A stretch of DNA of 63,171 bases. It comes from Hysterium pulicare CBS 123377 (taxonomy: Eukaryota; Ascomycota; Dothideomycetes; Hysteriales; Hysteriaceae). Every line of letters starts with the position of its first letter. The first letter of the stretch is position 1. The position numbers were made by a program, and so were the translations under genes. Of this stretch, positions 11,722 through 23,713 are shown piece after piece. The DNA lies in NCBI GenBank assembly GCA_000467715.1, contig AJFK01000049.1:1-63171 (forward strand), read 5' to 3'. A model generated the notes under the pieces. That model had not been told where the DNA came from, did not search any database, and saw only the letters and a program-made list of their open reading frames with translations.

Positions 11722-13210
11722 ATGCCTTTCCCATTTACTCTTCCAACAACCTCTAGTATATCATTCACGGACTTTTTCAGCAGCAGTACACACCCTTCGC
11801 TACCGCTAAGCGCGACAACAGCTCGTGGAGTGCTCCGCGACTGCTTGAAGAAACACAAACGCGTTCCTCTCTCGTCGCAAGCCTCCAACCTACCAACCGT
11901 CCTAGCTGCCCTTAATGAATACATTCCCTACCTTTTCGCGCTGGACGGGGGCCTTAGTGGTACTAAAATCGCAGGAGAGGAAGTCGATGTGGTACTTGTA
12001 AAAGAACTGGAGGTTGAATGGCGGGCCACGCTCACAGCGTCGCTACCCGGGCGAGAAGCTGCTCGCGTTAAGTTGAAGAGCTTAGAAAGCGAATTGCTCT
12101 TCGCGCTATCGACACTCGGATATGTGTATAGCTTGCAAGCGCGAGCCCAGCTATTCACACTTTACAATGCCAGGCTCCCAACGACTGAGCAGCGCGCAAC
12201 AGCGATTGCATCGGCCATGAAGCATTTCTTAGACGCCAATGCCGTACATACATATCTAGCCAACAGGGCTGGGCAATGGGCTACACAACCGGCGGTAGTG
12301 GATATATCAATGCCGGTTCTAAGAGCAATGGCGGAGCTCACAATAGCGGAGGCAACGCTCATCACAGTGCTAAAGGATGACCCGTACCCTGCTATTGTGC
12401 TCGAGGATAGGAATAAGCAGAACAAAGACTGGATGTTCAAGGGCATTGAGATCCCAAAAGTGCGAGCGCATCTGTTTGCTCGACTGTGCTTGGCTGCTGC
12501 GGAGCACGCTGCGAAAGGTCAAGCTACGCTAGGGAGAGCGAGTAAGGTGGAAGAAGGCCTGGCGAAATATGTCGAAGATCTGAGAAGGACTGCAAGGGGT
12601 AAAGCGTGTCGATTTCTAGGTATCGATGCAGAATTGGCGGGGAAAACTGGTGAAGGCATTGCATGGCTTAGGGGTGCAAAGAAGGAATTGGGATTTTCCG
12701 CGGTAGGGAGCGAGGAGGAGAAGAAGTCTTCTGGTTTCTCCAAGCTCAAGAAAGAGTGGGCAGAGAAGAGGGAAGATAGGAAAGTAGAGAAGGGGGTGGA
12801 TTGGGGATCAGACGCTGGGAAGTTTGAGGAAGGGAGAGTGGTGGATATGCTCATGCAGAAGTGGGTCAAGATGAATGATACAGTAAGTCCTACTATATCT
12901 CACGAACACTGCCCTAGGGTAGCATGACTACGCTGATACGTATAAGATTGGCGCGCAACTGATACCTCAGTCCGAGCCGCTTCTAGCTGGCATGCCATCA
13001 GGAAGAGAGTATCATACACCTAAGCCGTTCAACATACCAGCACTGGATGAGGATATCATAGTCCGAATGAGAGCGCCTCCTGACCCAGGGGATACAGCAT
13101 TTGCAGGCGAAGAAGAGGACAGTGATGACGAAGAGAGTAAATTCACTCCAGTAGGCGCATTTCCAGGTACGAAAGGAGAATATTCGGGAAGCACTACTGG
13201 ATACTTCTAA
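11722..13210 (+). CDS. palC: pH-response regulator PalC (BRO1 domain)
   Basis: Two exons, 11722-12882 and 12947-13210, encode 474 residues. The intron is GTAAGT...ATAAG. The opening MPFPFTLPTTSSISF is typical of PalC, and the first ~390 residues are a helical BRO1 domain. PalC links the plasma-membrane pH sensor to ESCRT-III (it binds Vps32) in the Pal pathway that activates the transcription factor PacC at alkaline pH. The C-terminal part after the intron contains EYHTPKPFNIPALDEDIIV and ends in an acidic, Ser-rich tail. Length fits the family, about 450-500 residues. No defect is seen. Confidence 0.9.
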
Positions 13211-14175
13211 GGACGCGCTGCTCGGGCCTATAGCACAGGCGTACTGTAATTGAAGTAAAACGAATGAAACGAGGAGCCAAAATCTCGGCCTGTTACATGG
13301 CCAAGGTCTGGGCTTCAAAACAGAAGAGAGTTGTAATAATGCGATGGCAGCTGTGAAGAGACAAGTTGACAGTGTCGATAACGTCATAAGTCTGGCCATG
13401 CATGATCCATGGTTATAGGGCTACCTTATGAGCCGGGCATTTTCATTACACATAGATATGTACCCCACAGTTTACTATCATCAAGCATCTGCAAGTGCTT
13501 CAAGAACTCAGATGCCAGGCCGGGCTCGAATCAAAGCATCTACGCCAGACATTAGGGCCATCGAGGGAGATATCAATCTGTAACCCGTTCAGGCAATTGC
13601 ATGCGAAGGGAGGCACGTGACCAGCTGCTTCCCTCGTCCCAGGTAGAGTCCAAGCTGGGAAGGCTTCAAAGCCAGAGTGCTCATCGGAATCAAAGGCCAA
13701 AGTTGCTCCTGCTCGTAGCTGATCCTTCAAGCCTTGCGGCGTTGTTTCCCGCAACAGCCAAAGCTCCACCTGCACCAGCTGCAGCTCGAAGCCGAGCAGC
13801 CCACGGGCGACCGCCTAGCTCAACCCCGAACTCTGCGATAAGCAGCAAGACGGGCAGCTCGTCCTCTATCCCCGCCTCTTCACGCAGCCAGTAAGTTATC
13901 TGCCTGCCGCCTGCCACTGGTCAATCCCGCGCCTATCTCCGTGAGCCCTGGGTGACTGCGTGCACATGCCTTTTCAAGCCACCAGAGTCCCATCGCCTGC
14001 AGTGCCCGGGAACGGGTTGGTGGGACATGGGACGGCATGGATGGTTTGTTGCATGTCCTGCCAGCGCCTCTGCTTATCTTGACAGCATCCGCCCATGAGT
14101 TCTGTCGGCTTTCCGTGGTTTAGTCTGTCTTCTGCTCTTGACAGCAAGCCTCTCTACCACACCCATCCTACTGCC
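13211..14175. other. Intergenic and 5' leader region of the permease gene
   Basis: Nearly 1 kb without supported coding sequence. The part from 13730 to 13900 is GC- and Ala/Ser-codon-rich and open in several frames, but it shows no recognisable protein and no splice logic. It more likely belongs to the long 5' leader of the permease gene. Confidence 0.4.
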
Positions 14176-16225
14176 ATGAATGCCTCTACCAGGAAGAGAA
14201 GCGTTGCTGAAGAACCCGTGACGTCTATCCTTACCGGTGGAGATGTTCCCTACGACCCAAACCACGAGTTTAATCCCGACGAAGAGGTCCTCGCCGCTCT
14301 GGGTTACAAGTCCGAGTTCAAACGTGAATTCAGCTTGTTCACAACGTTCTGTGTGAGCTTCGCCGTTCTTGGCCTTCTTCCTAGTTTCGCCAGTACCCTT
14401 TTCTATGGCATGGGCTATGCGGGTACAGCAGGTACATCATTTTTCAGTTCTCGCTTTGTTTTCTCATTTCGTTGATCTTTTAGATGCTGATGTCTGCCAG
14501 GAATGACCTGGGGTTGGCTAGTCGCCATGGTGGGAATTCAGTGCGTTGCGATGAGCATGGCTGAGCTCTGCTCGTCCATGCCCACCAGCGGTGGCCTGTA
14601 CTATGCCGCAGCTGTTCTTGCGCCTCCTGGTTGGGGACCATTGGCCGCTTGGATTACCGGATGGTCGAATTGGCTTGGTCAGGTCACAGCTGCTCCATCA
14701 GTAAGTGATATTCATGTCGAATCATCATCCCCCATCCCTTCACGTCTTTGTGCAATGCCCCTTAGCTTTGCGAGAAGCAGAAAACGACCAATAATGGATG
14801 CGCACATGCAGAGCAAATAATCACACGCAAACTAACACGACATGATAGGTCAACTACGGGGTGTCTGCGATGATTCTCGCCGCTGCCTCCATCCAGAACC
14901 CGGCCTATGTCCCCACAAACTACCAGACTTTCCTTTTGACCGTCTTCATCATGCTGATTCATGGAGTTATGTCTTCTTTGCCCACAAGGTGGCTCGCTCA
15001 GATCAACTCAGGAGGCTCTACCTTCAATTTTATCGCCCTCGTAATCGTCATCATATTAATCCCCGCCGGAACAGACCGAGTGTCCCGAGGACTGTCCAAA
15101 TTTACTGCTTCTAGTGAAGTCTGGGGCACCATTTATGAAGGAACCGATTTTCCGGCCGGAGTCTCCGTTCTGATGAGCTTTGTTGGTGTCATTTGGACGA
15201 TGAGCGGCTACGACTCGCCTTTCCATTTGGCCGAGGAGTGTTCTAATGCCAATATCGCCTCTCCAAGGGCCATTGTTATGACATCAGCAACTGGTGGAAT
15301 CTTCGGCTGGTTCTTACAGCTTGTCGTTGCGTGAGTATAACGCTCAATGTGGTTTCGAAACCCTCGGGACTAACGTTCTTGTAGATACACTGTCGTTAGC
15401 ATTGACGACGTGTTGGACTCGGATCTTGGCCAACCATTTGCCGCCTATCTCATGCAGTGCATGCCCCAGAAGATCACTCTCGCCATTCTAGCCCTCACGA
15501 TCATCGCCGGATTCGCCATGGGTCAAGGCTGTATGATTGCTGCGTCCCGTGTCACCTTCGCATACGCTCGTGATGATTGCTTCCCATTATCTAAGTACTG
15601 GAAGCAGGTCAATAAGACGACACGGACTCCTGTCAATGCTGTCTGGTTCAACAATGTCATCGGCATCTTAATGCTGTTCTTAATTTTTGGTGGCTCCATC
15701 GCCGTTGGAGCTCTTTTCTCGATCGGCGCTATTGCCGCTTTCGTGGCTTTTACAACCCCTATTTTTATCCGTGTCTTCTTTGTCGGAAACAGATTCCGCG
15801 CAGGCCCTTGGAACTTGGGCAAGCTTTCAATGCCGATCGGGATAGTAGCTTCTGCATTCGTTGCTCTTATGGTGCCAATTCTATGTCTGCCCAGTGTCAC
15901 TGGTTCAGATCTCGCGTACGTTTCACACAATGACCATAACGTATCCGGTAACACGTGCTGACTATATAACTCTAGCCCGGATTCAATGAACTGGACATGC
16001 TTAGTGTATGGTGGACCAATGTTCGCCATCCTTATATGGTGGTTTGTGTCAGCGCACAAGTGGTTCAAGGGTCCTAAAGTGAATATCGAGCACATGATGC
16101 TTGGTCGCAATGTTGTGGAAGGAGAGGAAAGAAAGGGGGCCGACAGCGGATCTGATATTGCTGCAGCTCAAGCGACTGATTCGAAGAGGATTGGAGAATT
16201 AGATGCGACGGATAAAGGAGTGTAG
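14176..16225 (+). CDS. APC-superfamily amino acid/choline-type permease
   Basis: Five exons, 14176-14431, 14501-14700, 14849-15330, 15385-15915 and 15976-16225, give 572 residues. Junctions are GT-AG and preserve conserved text such as AGMTWGW and TAAPSVNYGVSA. The protein has about 12 hydrophobic segments and the APC signatures GLLPSFASTLFYGMGYAG in TM1 and the GYDSPFHLAEEC region. It belongs to the fungal GABA/choline/amino-acid permease group and would import an amine or amino acid at the plasma membrane. The exact substrate cannot be told. An in-frame ATG at 14095 would add 27 residues. The later start is preferred because its extension has no family resemblance and it has G at -3. Confidence 0.9.
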
Positions 16226-16713
16226 CAGAGCAGACATAAGCTATTATCTGTACAACAGAAGTGTGCACAGGACATCGAGTGGCCAGGTTGGAATTGCTGG
16301 GTATTTTTAGCAGCGGCAACTCGTCTTTCCTTTGAGATAGCAATTGAAGAATTGATTGATGCTTTGCTTCATGGATTTAAACATTGTGACAGTCGTTCTC
16401 CGATGTTATACTAGGTATGGCGATGGTGGGAGTCTTGGAGTTCCTGCAGTGCCATGCATTGCCCCTGGGTTCCAAGCGCCCGCTCCTTTCCCCGCCAGGC
16501 CCGCCAACTGGCCTGCATTGTGAGTACGCATGCCCTCATGTGCCTTGTGATGCCTCCCTACTGACGCGAATTATCTTACAAGCCATTTGCAGTGCAAACG
16601 GATGGTTTCCTACCTTCTTAGCCTACGCTTCGATCCAGTGCTAGACTTCTAACCCTCGCCGATCGACTCTCGACTCTGAGCTATCCGTGCATTAACACTT
16701 CGAACCGTCCAAC
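16226..16713. other. Intergenic region upstream of the SH3BGR-like gene
   Basis: A 488-bp spacer between two plus-strand genes, with the 3' UTR of the permease and the promoter of the next gene. Pyrimidine-rich sequence precedes the start at 16714. Nothing else stands out. Confidence 0.4.
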
Positions 16714-18047
16714 ATGACAGACCTCAGCGTCTACGATAGTGATCCCACTCTCTACCTCTTTACCTCCTTGACGGCTGGATCGTCACATATTATTACGGCA
16801 ACATCACGCATTGAAACCATTCTCAAGGCGAATAAGATACCTTTTGTAGGGGTGGATACAGCGACGAATGACCTGGCGCGGAAGTTGTATGGTCGAAGGG
16901 CGAGTGGAAAGAAACTACCATTACTGGTGAAAGAGGGATATGTTCTTGGGGTATGTGATGCCTCATTGGAAAAGCTCCTATACGCCTGTGCCGTGGGCTT
17001 GCTGCAGAGAACCTCTAAAGCTACGGCTTAGGATGCATAAGGAGACAACACGACTCAGAGAGTTATCTATACGTGCTAATCCAACTCCCCTAGGACCTTG
17101 AACAAATCGAAGAATGGAACGAATTCGGCGAACTCAAAGAGGCCATAGGGCCCATCCCCGGCTCTGGTGTAGCAGCTGCCAAACCCAACCCTTCCGCCTC
17201 AGTCTCCTCCATAAACCCCCAGAAAGAAAATCTGTTGCTTCCAAAATCCCCATCCCATTCTCAAACCTCTGAAGCAGCCCTCGCAATGCGCCAACTTAGT
17301 GCCGAAGCGGCTGCAGTCGGCGCCTCCAAGAAACCTATCCCTGCAAACATATCCACGACGAATCCACTGTTAGCCGAGAAAGTGAACACGCCTAATACCC
17401 CGTCGAAGCCTTCTACTACACCCATGAAGGCCGGTGCGGTTCCGAGTGGGATATTGTCTCCGAGATCGATACCATTGCCTGCGACGCCAAAAACGGGGAC
17501 CGCGAGTATCGGGCCAGATAAGGAGAGCCAAAATGAAACAGAAGACATGAATGCAGCAGACAAAATAGCCGCTTCCCTCCCAAAACCAGGAGACGTCAAA
17601 CCAAGACTTCCGCCCTCAATGCACGACGATGAAACAAACCCTGCCCTCAACGCCGGACCCATCGTCATCTCCAGCTCTCAACCCGAGAACGTCAAATCTC
17701 CCTCTTCTTTAAAGTCGCCAATGTCGCCGAAGCTAGCTAATCCGCCGGCGAGTCTTAAACCCTCTATAGTAACCTCACACAGCGGTTCAACGATTAGCCC
17801 CGCAAGTCAAGAGGAGATTAAGAGGATTGAGAAGGAACAGACTATACCTGAGGTGGATAGTTCGGTGGAGGACATCGATGACGAGGAGGAGCCCAGGGGA
17901 AACGTTCCCGTTCAAGGGGAGACGAAGAGTGTGAAAGAGGAAATTGGAGATGCCAAAGGGCTGCAAAATGGAGAGGTAGAGACAAACGAGGAGGAGGAAG
18001 AGGAGGAGAGTGATAATGACGAGGAAGAGGAAGAGGAAGAGGAAGAG

Positions 18048-18079
<32 letters not shown>

Positions 18080-18182
18080 AGAGGAAGAGGAGGAAGAAGA
18101 AGAGGAAGAAAGCGAAGAAGAGGAGGTTCAGGCGGAGAGCGCTACAGCCGGCGACAAAGCCAGCGAGAGTGTTAAGAATTGA
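16714..18182 (+). CDS. SH3BGR/thioredoxin-fold protein with acidic tail
   Basis: Two exons, 16714-16950 and 17094-18182, encode 441 residues. Residues 1-105 match the SH3-binding glutamate-rich (SH3BGR) family, a glutaredoxin-like fold without the CxxC redox pair: LYLFTSLTAGSSHIITATSR, then KIPFVGVD, KLPLLVKEGYVLG and, across the intron, DLEQIEEWNEFGELK. The rest is Pro/Ser-rich and disordered, with the final ~70 residues extremely acidic, including an uninterrupted run of 30 Glu (18021-18110). Fungal members of this architecture are poorly characterised, and a scaffold or chaperone-like role is only a guess. The opposite strand of the acidic tract gives a long Leu/Phe frame that is not a gene. 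Confidence 0.83.
17988..18124 (+). repeat. GAG/GAA purine microsatellite encoding poly-Glu
   Basis: Purine-only tract of GAG and GAA codons. Seven Glu codons at 17988-18008 and thirty at 18021-18110 are separated by a short Ser-Asp-Asn-Asp stretch. The nearly regular GAGGAA hexamer pattern suggests growth by replication slippage, and the length may vary between strains. Confidence 0.9.
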
Positions 18183-18549
18183 GGGATAAGAACTATCAGA
18201 GAAATCTTTGTTTCGCGTGAAGCATTGCCTGTCCGTATGTACAGCGTCAGGTCTACTTTGCTCCATCAGCGCATCGTTCAGCGCATCGTTGGGCGTTCCG
18301 CAGCATTCATATAGATTATGACGGGCCAAAGGGCACAGTTTCTGTGATTGATGCTTTTGTAGTAAAGTGAATGTCAAGTACGCCATAATTACGATGTTAG
18401 ATCAATCGTTGGGCTTTCAATTCGAAAATCTTCCATATTACATTTCCTAACCTAAATCAGGAGCGTTTCGTTGCAGCGTAACATCATGCGTTTCTCAAAT
18501 AAACGAAAGACATTAAGCATTTCCAAAACAAGAAGATAATAGAATAGGA
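18183..18549. other. Spacer between convergent genes
   Basis: About 370 bases between two convergent stop codons. It probably holds both 3' UTRs. A direct repeat of the octamer GCGCATCG occurs near 18270-18290. No gene is seen. Confidence 0.4.
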
Positions 18550-20187
18550 TTAAGATGACATGTTGCCGGAGAAATGATTGTTCTTCGCGGCGAAGACGGC
18601 CATGAGGGCGTCACGGACTTCGAATTCCTCGAGCACCGCACCGAAACTAGTTCGTTTGTGAGTCAAGTTCGTCTCTGTAGTAGCGACTATAGATAGAAAA
18701 CCGGGTTTGAAGCCAGGGAACAAGATGTATGTAGGCAAAGCTCAAGATATTCATGGTTGGTGGTGGTAGTGATGAAGATGAAGACGAGACACGACTTACC
18801 CATAGCACCTCACCTTCCCCGCCAAATCCCCCTTCATACCCTCAAAGTCTTCCTTTGTCAATTCATGGAACCTAGAGTCCTGCAAAACCATAGCCCAGGC
18901 CATGATCGGCGTAATTTCGCCATCGAGTGGAAGTCGGTTACTCAAATCGAGCAGCTTCATCAGATCCGGCATGGCAATGTCGGGCATCTGGTGCGGGTAC
19001 TTTTCTTCCGGGCTGTTGATGATGTGCGATTCGGGAGGACACGAAGCCATGAGGGCGTGGCCGCTGACGTCGGCGTCGGAGTCATTGGCTCGTACCATAA
19101 GGAATTGCATGTGATCCATGCAGGGGCGCTCGAGACTGCATGGAGAAAACACGTGTCAGAATGAGGATTCAATAATGTTGGAGTGACGTGGTTGAGGAAG
19201 AAACGTACGTGTGGATGGATAGAGGCGGACGGATGAAAGAGGTAGAAGAAGGTGACGTAGACATTAGGATGGATTATTGTTGGGGTGGAGGAGAAAGATA
19301 GGGCGTTCGATCGTACGTTAAAACGAAGTCTATTCCGACTTGATCATAGTCCATTCCGTTATTTGGTTGCTGTTGTGAGGGCTGGCGCTGTTGAGGCATT
19401 TGTGCGCCGTTGGAGTGTGAGGGAACTTGCTGAGGGAAGTTCGGAGGTGATGTATAGCCGGTTGAGTTGGAGCCAGGACCGTAGCTCCCCGACACGCTGC
19501 CGCTCGAGCTGCCACCATAGGTTGAGCTACCCATTCTCGGTACTCCAGTTGGACTTGATAGATCAAACGAGATGCCATGAGCAATAAGTATCTCTCTCAG
19601 TCTTCGGTTCTCCTCTGCGATGGCATCCCGTTCTTTTGACGAGCTCTGAAATGCTTCCTTCAGCCGTAATACTTCTTGTTCTAAGGCTTTGATGTACATC
19701 TCCTTCCGCTCTCGATGCGTTCTATATATGCATTAGCAGGACAAAGAAGATCTGCTCCATGACAGTAATTACCTCTGCGCCTGTCGATTGAGCTCTTGTC
19801 TTCGGGTTAAGGCCGGTTTGCTATCAGGCTTGGGGCCTCTTCTCTTTGGCGGCTGCCCATCTGGAAATCGTTAAATGCGACCTACGACAAGATGGAATTA
19901 GATCTACCTCGTGTGGTTTTCTTCTCGCCGGCCAAATTCTTGAAGAACCCAAAGTTTGCCAGTGGGCTTTTTGAGCTTGCTGATTCACTGCCTGCAGAAG
20001 ACCAGTGCCCTTTGCTCTCCATGTCCGACATGAAGCCGGCCGAACTACCACGACGGCTACTACTCAGATCGGAAAGAGGCTCCGAAGGGCGTCGGGCCGA
20101 GGAAAATTCGGCCGGCATGCCGGACGGAGAGAAGTTGGGCGCAATGGTTAGCACGTCCGACCATGACATATAACGATTATGAGACAT
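18550..20187 (-). CDS. bZIP transcription factor
   Basis: Five exons, 20187-19908, 19860-19773, 19721-19317, 19135-18800 and 18646-18550, encode 401 residues. The N-terminal 90 residues are Ser-rich. A basic region follows at about 98-135 (PPKRRGPKPDSKPALTRR, then ELNRQAQRTHRERKE), containing the N-x2-QA-x2-R core of bZIP factors. A leucine zipper runs over about 138-175 (ALEQEVLRLKEAF...AEENRRLREIL). A Gly/Ser/Gln-rich linker leads to a conserved C-terminal region starting TLERPCMDHMQFLMVRA, typical of a pan-ascomycete bZIP group. It would bind DNA as a dimer, and its targets are unknown. The start was set at 20187 (MSHNRYMSW). A second in-frame ATG lies six codons on. Confidence 0.87.
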
Positions 20188-22152
20188 TGAGAAGACGATC
20201 AGAGCGCGCCCAATGGAAAGGAACAATTATAAAATATGTAGATGTCTGTGATGCGGATCTCGAGCTTTGACATGAGGTGAGGGTTGCACGGTCTTGATTA
20301 AGTAGTCTTTCTCCAACGAAAGACGATGACGATGGTTGCTGAAAATCGGACTTGCATATGCAGACAACGATTGCCCGGCAAATGTGTATGCCGGTGAGAG
20401 GCAGGCATGCAACAATGCTGCTCATCCATTTGTAGCCATACTAGTGTTCACGAGACTCAAACCGTCTCTGTGATGCGGTTTGGAAGATAGCAAACGACTC
20501 AGGAAAGGCTCAGGAACGGGAAACGCAAATCAATTGCCAAGCAGCTTGCGAATTCGCATCCAAGCAGAACAGGTATAAGACATCAGGTATGGCGTTCAGG
20601 CATCGATGGAACAAAATCAACGTCGCCCAAGGCAACGCATGAAAGCAGTGAAGCACGAAAGTATACAATGGAACCGGTAACTCACCAGAGCCATTGTGGA
20701 ATTTGGCATCCCCCACTGAAGGGTCTGGCGATATAGTTGCCATGCTATGACGTGCGCATTGATCGATGGAGAATCTTTGATATGGCTTTCGACAATCTGG
20801 GCAATCGTGAGCTTAAAATGCTTCAAACGCAGAACGTAGACAAAACGCTGTTTGCAGAAGGTCGAGACTTGTAGGTTTCCGAGTCTGGCTTCTGCTTGGC
20901 AGTCTCGAGTTATGGCGCGTTCGGAGGGAGAAAAATACCAGAAAGATCAATAGCGCGGGATTGCGACAGTATTTGTCGCTGTCCGCGTCGCAGAGTCTTG
21001 ACAGGAGGTATGTACAGAACACAGTATTCGGGCAAGGGAATAGAAATAATGAATGGATCGGGGAAATCTGGGGTAACCCAACTTTGAATACTCACGTCTA
21101 GTATTGGCCACAAGAAGTTAACAAGAATTGGCTTCAGCAAGGCGGAATGATGCCAGTGTGTAAAAAGTTTTACACAGCCCCAGAGCGGTTATTTGGAATC
21201 CTGCAACATGGAAACTCTGGGGGAGGTCGAGTGCGCTGCCAATGCACCGGACGGGATGCGGATGCTGGCAGCGAAAGCAGGCAAGGAATCAATGCAAAGC
21301 CTGGCTACCGTCCACTGGGCGTTGTGGGAGTAGCAGAAGTCTTGCGCGGCGGGAATGCCGGGCGAGTGGTGCGACGAGGGGACAGATGTCGGCCTGGAAG
21401 GGTGGGTGGTCTACGTATGCTCGAGCCAGGCCAGACGAGTAGCGTTGGAAGACAGAATGGGCAAAAGGAGGCAGATGATGATGTTGACGGCGTGAGAAGG
21501 AAGAGTAGAGGTCATTTCAAGGTGTGAAGTTTATTCAATGGTCAATCGGACGGCAAGCCCGTTCCACCGTGTCAGCGGAGTTGAGTCTGGGCTTGGCTGC
21601 GCCCTATTGGAAGGCTGGGGTGATGAAGGTCCGTGAGGGACAGCCTGCAGTAGAAACTATACATTTGCCCGTCCAATTCACTCAGCAATCCGTTCACTGA
21701 TCATACGTAGATTCAGGTGTGATATGTCTGCATCTTGCTTCAAGGCTGACTTAGCGTGGCCGTGGTCGCGTCCTTGTCGCCCTAACCTTAATCTCAGAAT
21801 CAAAACGGATCGACGAATTCACACAAAGAGGCTTGCTTAGTAGCTCTTAGGTAAGCGAAGCCACATAAAGAGACCCTACTATAGATTCTAAACGTCTTCT
21901 ACATATACGGAGCTAGGCATCTTTATCAAACGAGATTAGCCACTGGAATGTATGCCTATCATCCAAGAGACACCTGTACACCATCGATCTCTAGGCAAAG
22001 CCTGTGCTGAAATTCTAACTCGAAATTGCAATTAGTGGGCACAATCTATTGAACATGTTCTTTTATCCATCTCTACAGCCTCGACACTCTATGGTATGTC
22101 AATCTAACTGACAACGTGAGAACCTCCTGCGTCAAGTCTGGTTCACCTACCC
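20188..22152. promoter_or_regulatory. Long gene-free region upstream of the bZIP gene
   Basis: Almost 2 kb with no supported gene. Read on the minus strand, 21200-21530 is rich in pyrimidine runs, typical of promoters and 5' leaders of highly regulated fungal genes, so a long 5' UTR or extended promoter of the bZIP gene is likely. The short open frames have no family resemblance. The part near 21800-22000 is more AT-rich and holds nothing recognisable. Confidence 0.45.
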
Positions 22153-23713
22153 TTAGGTGGGCTTGTTTTGCAGTATGCTCTCAATCTCCTGCATGATCTC
22201 TGGGGTCAGCTTCGGGAGCAGCTGGAGGGCTTTGCAGTTATCCTCAATCTGTGAGACCTTAGTAGCGCCGAGAATAACAGTGCTGACGTTTTCGCTGTGC
22301 CCGCATCGTTAGCTATAGACTTTACGTGGAGCCAAAAGTGAGGCGAGCATGCTTACTTCTTAGCGCACCATGCCAGAGCGAGTTGTGTGGCGTTTGCCCC
22401 GAGTTTCTCCGCTACACCTGTGAGTTTCTTCACCTTCTCGATTTTGCCTTTACCCTCTTCAGACTGTAACTGCTTCATGGAGTCCCCGAAGAAGTCCTTA
22501 TTCTTTGCGAAGCGAGAGTCATCGGGAATGCCATGGTTATATTTCCCGGTTAACAATCCACTTGCCAACGGCGACCTGGACTTACTGATCAGCGAGAATG
22601 GTTCACGATAAGAGAACGAACAGTTGCTTCAATGGAGACGGTGGAAATCAAGGGATATCGTACCATATGGTCGTTCCATACTTTAGTTGCTCGTACAATG
22701 GAGCGTATTCGACTTCGAACCTCTGCCTGTGGAAGGCATTGTACTGAGGCTGCTCACAAATTGGTGCGATAAGATTATGCTTCTCGGCGACTTCAGTAGC
22801 TTCCTGAATCTGTTTCGCGGACCTTAAATCCGTTAGTTTTCCATTTGGAAGGCCAAATAGTCTACCAATATACATGCCATTCAGACGTTCCCCAGTACTA
22901 TAAGATATCAGTACCACTAAAGAAGAATGGTTCTTCGATTCTTACATAGGCGAGGTTCAGATTCCGGATGATCTGCGTAAACCCTTCTACGATCTCTTTC
23001 ATTGGCGTATCCGGGTCGAATCGGTGGGCAAAGACGACATCTACATAAGGCTGTTGTAACCTAGCGAGGGAGCTCTTGAGACCTTCTACCAAGTGCTTCT
23101 TGGACAATCCCCTTGACCATAGTATAAGCAATGAGAGCTCGGAGCAGAGGAGCAGAAGCGCACCTTGTATTTGGTTCTTTTCTACCAGTGCCAAAGAATA
23201 CCTACCACACGGTCAATATGAATATTAAGTATCAAAGGGCAAAACATGCCTTGGTGCTTAACACATATTCATCGCGTGGCCATGCTAGTTCCTTCAAAGC
23301 TTCGCCCATCTCAATTTCGCACTGGCCTTTGGCATAGGTCTCGGCTGTATCGAAGAAGTTGATGCCGTGGTCCCACGCAGCTTGCATGCAGTCCTTTACA
23401 ACAGATCCTTTTTGGGTACCTCCGTAGGTCAACCATCCTCCAAGGGAGAAGACTGACACCTTCAGGCCGGCGGGCCCGAGTCTACGGAACTGCACTATAG
23501 GTAGGAGTACAATTAGCATGATCTTCAAAGATAAGGTTTGGTACTGCTAGAACCTGTTTAGTGCTCTGCTTATAGTGTTCTGATCTTTGGGTAGCACTTC
23601 AGTGGGATATAAACAGTGAAAACCCTAAGGGAAAAGTACGAAGACGGGGACGTGGGCTTCGCACCCGGACCTTACGTACTGTCCTTGGGATCAAATTTGG
23701 ATTCGACGGCCAT
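22153..23713 (-). CDS. Kv-beta-type aldo-keto reductase
   Basis: Eight exons: 23713-23680, 23494-23250, 23201-23164, 23111-22946, 22897-22878, 22822-22664, 22575-22357 and 22294-22153, encoding 340 residues. The first exon ([14 protein letters not shown] in CACAATGG) was found by frame joining. It splices to [14 protein letters not shown]. The aldo-keto reductase motifs are complete: [14 protein letters not shown] with catalytic Asp and Tyr, the active-site Lys in YVLSTK, FAHRFDP, YWGTSEWSA, EQPQYN and [13 protein letters not shown]. The family uses NADPH to reduce aldehydes or ketones and resembles the potassium-channel beta subunit. Two introns, 23202-23249 and 22823-22877, start GCATGT instead of GT. 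Exon 5 is only 20 nt. Despite the odd splicing no frameshift or stop is present, so the gene looks functional. Confidence 0.88.

Noticed and set aside
13601-13917. Overlapping frames on both strands upstream of the permease
   Set aside because: Ala/Ser-rich by composition only. They have no homology cues, and the two strands are open in parallel.
17787-18386. Long minus-strand frame rich in Leu and Phe
   Set aside because: It is the complement of the poly-Glu codon tract. Composition alone keeps it open and it has no family resemblance.
21147-21527. Plus-strand frame rich in Gly and Arg
   Set aside because: Lies in a pyrimidine-rich region of the opposite strand, no domain and no splice logic. 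Better explained as promoter or leader.
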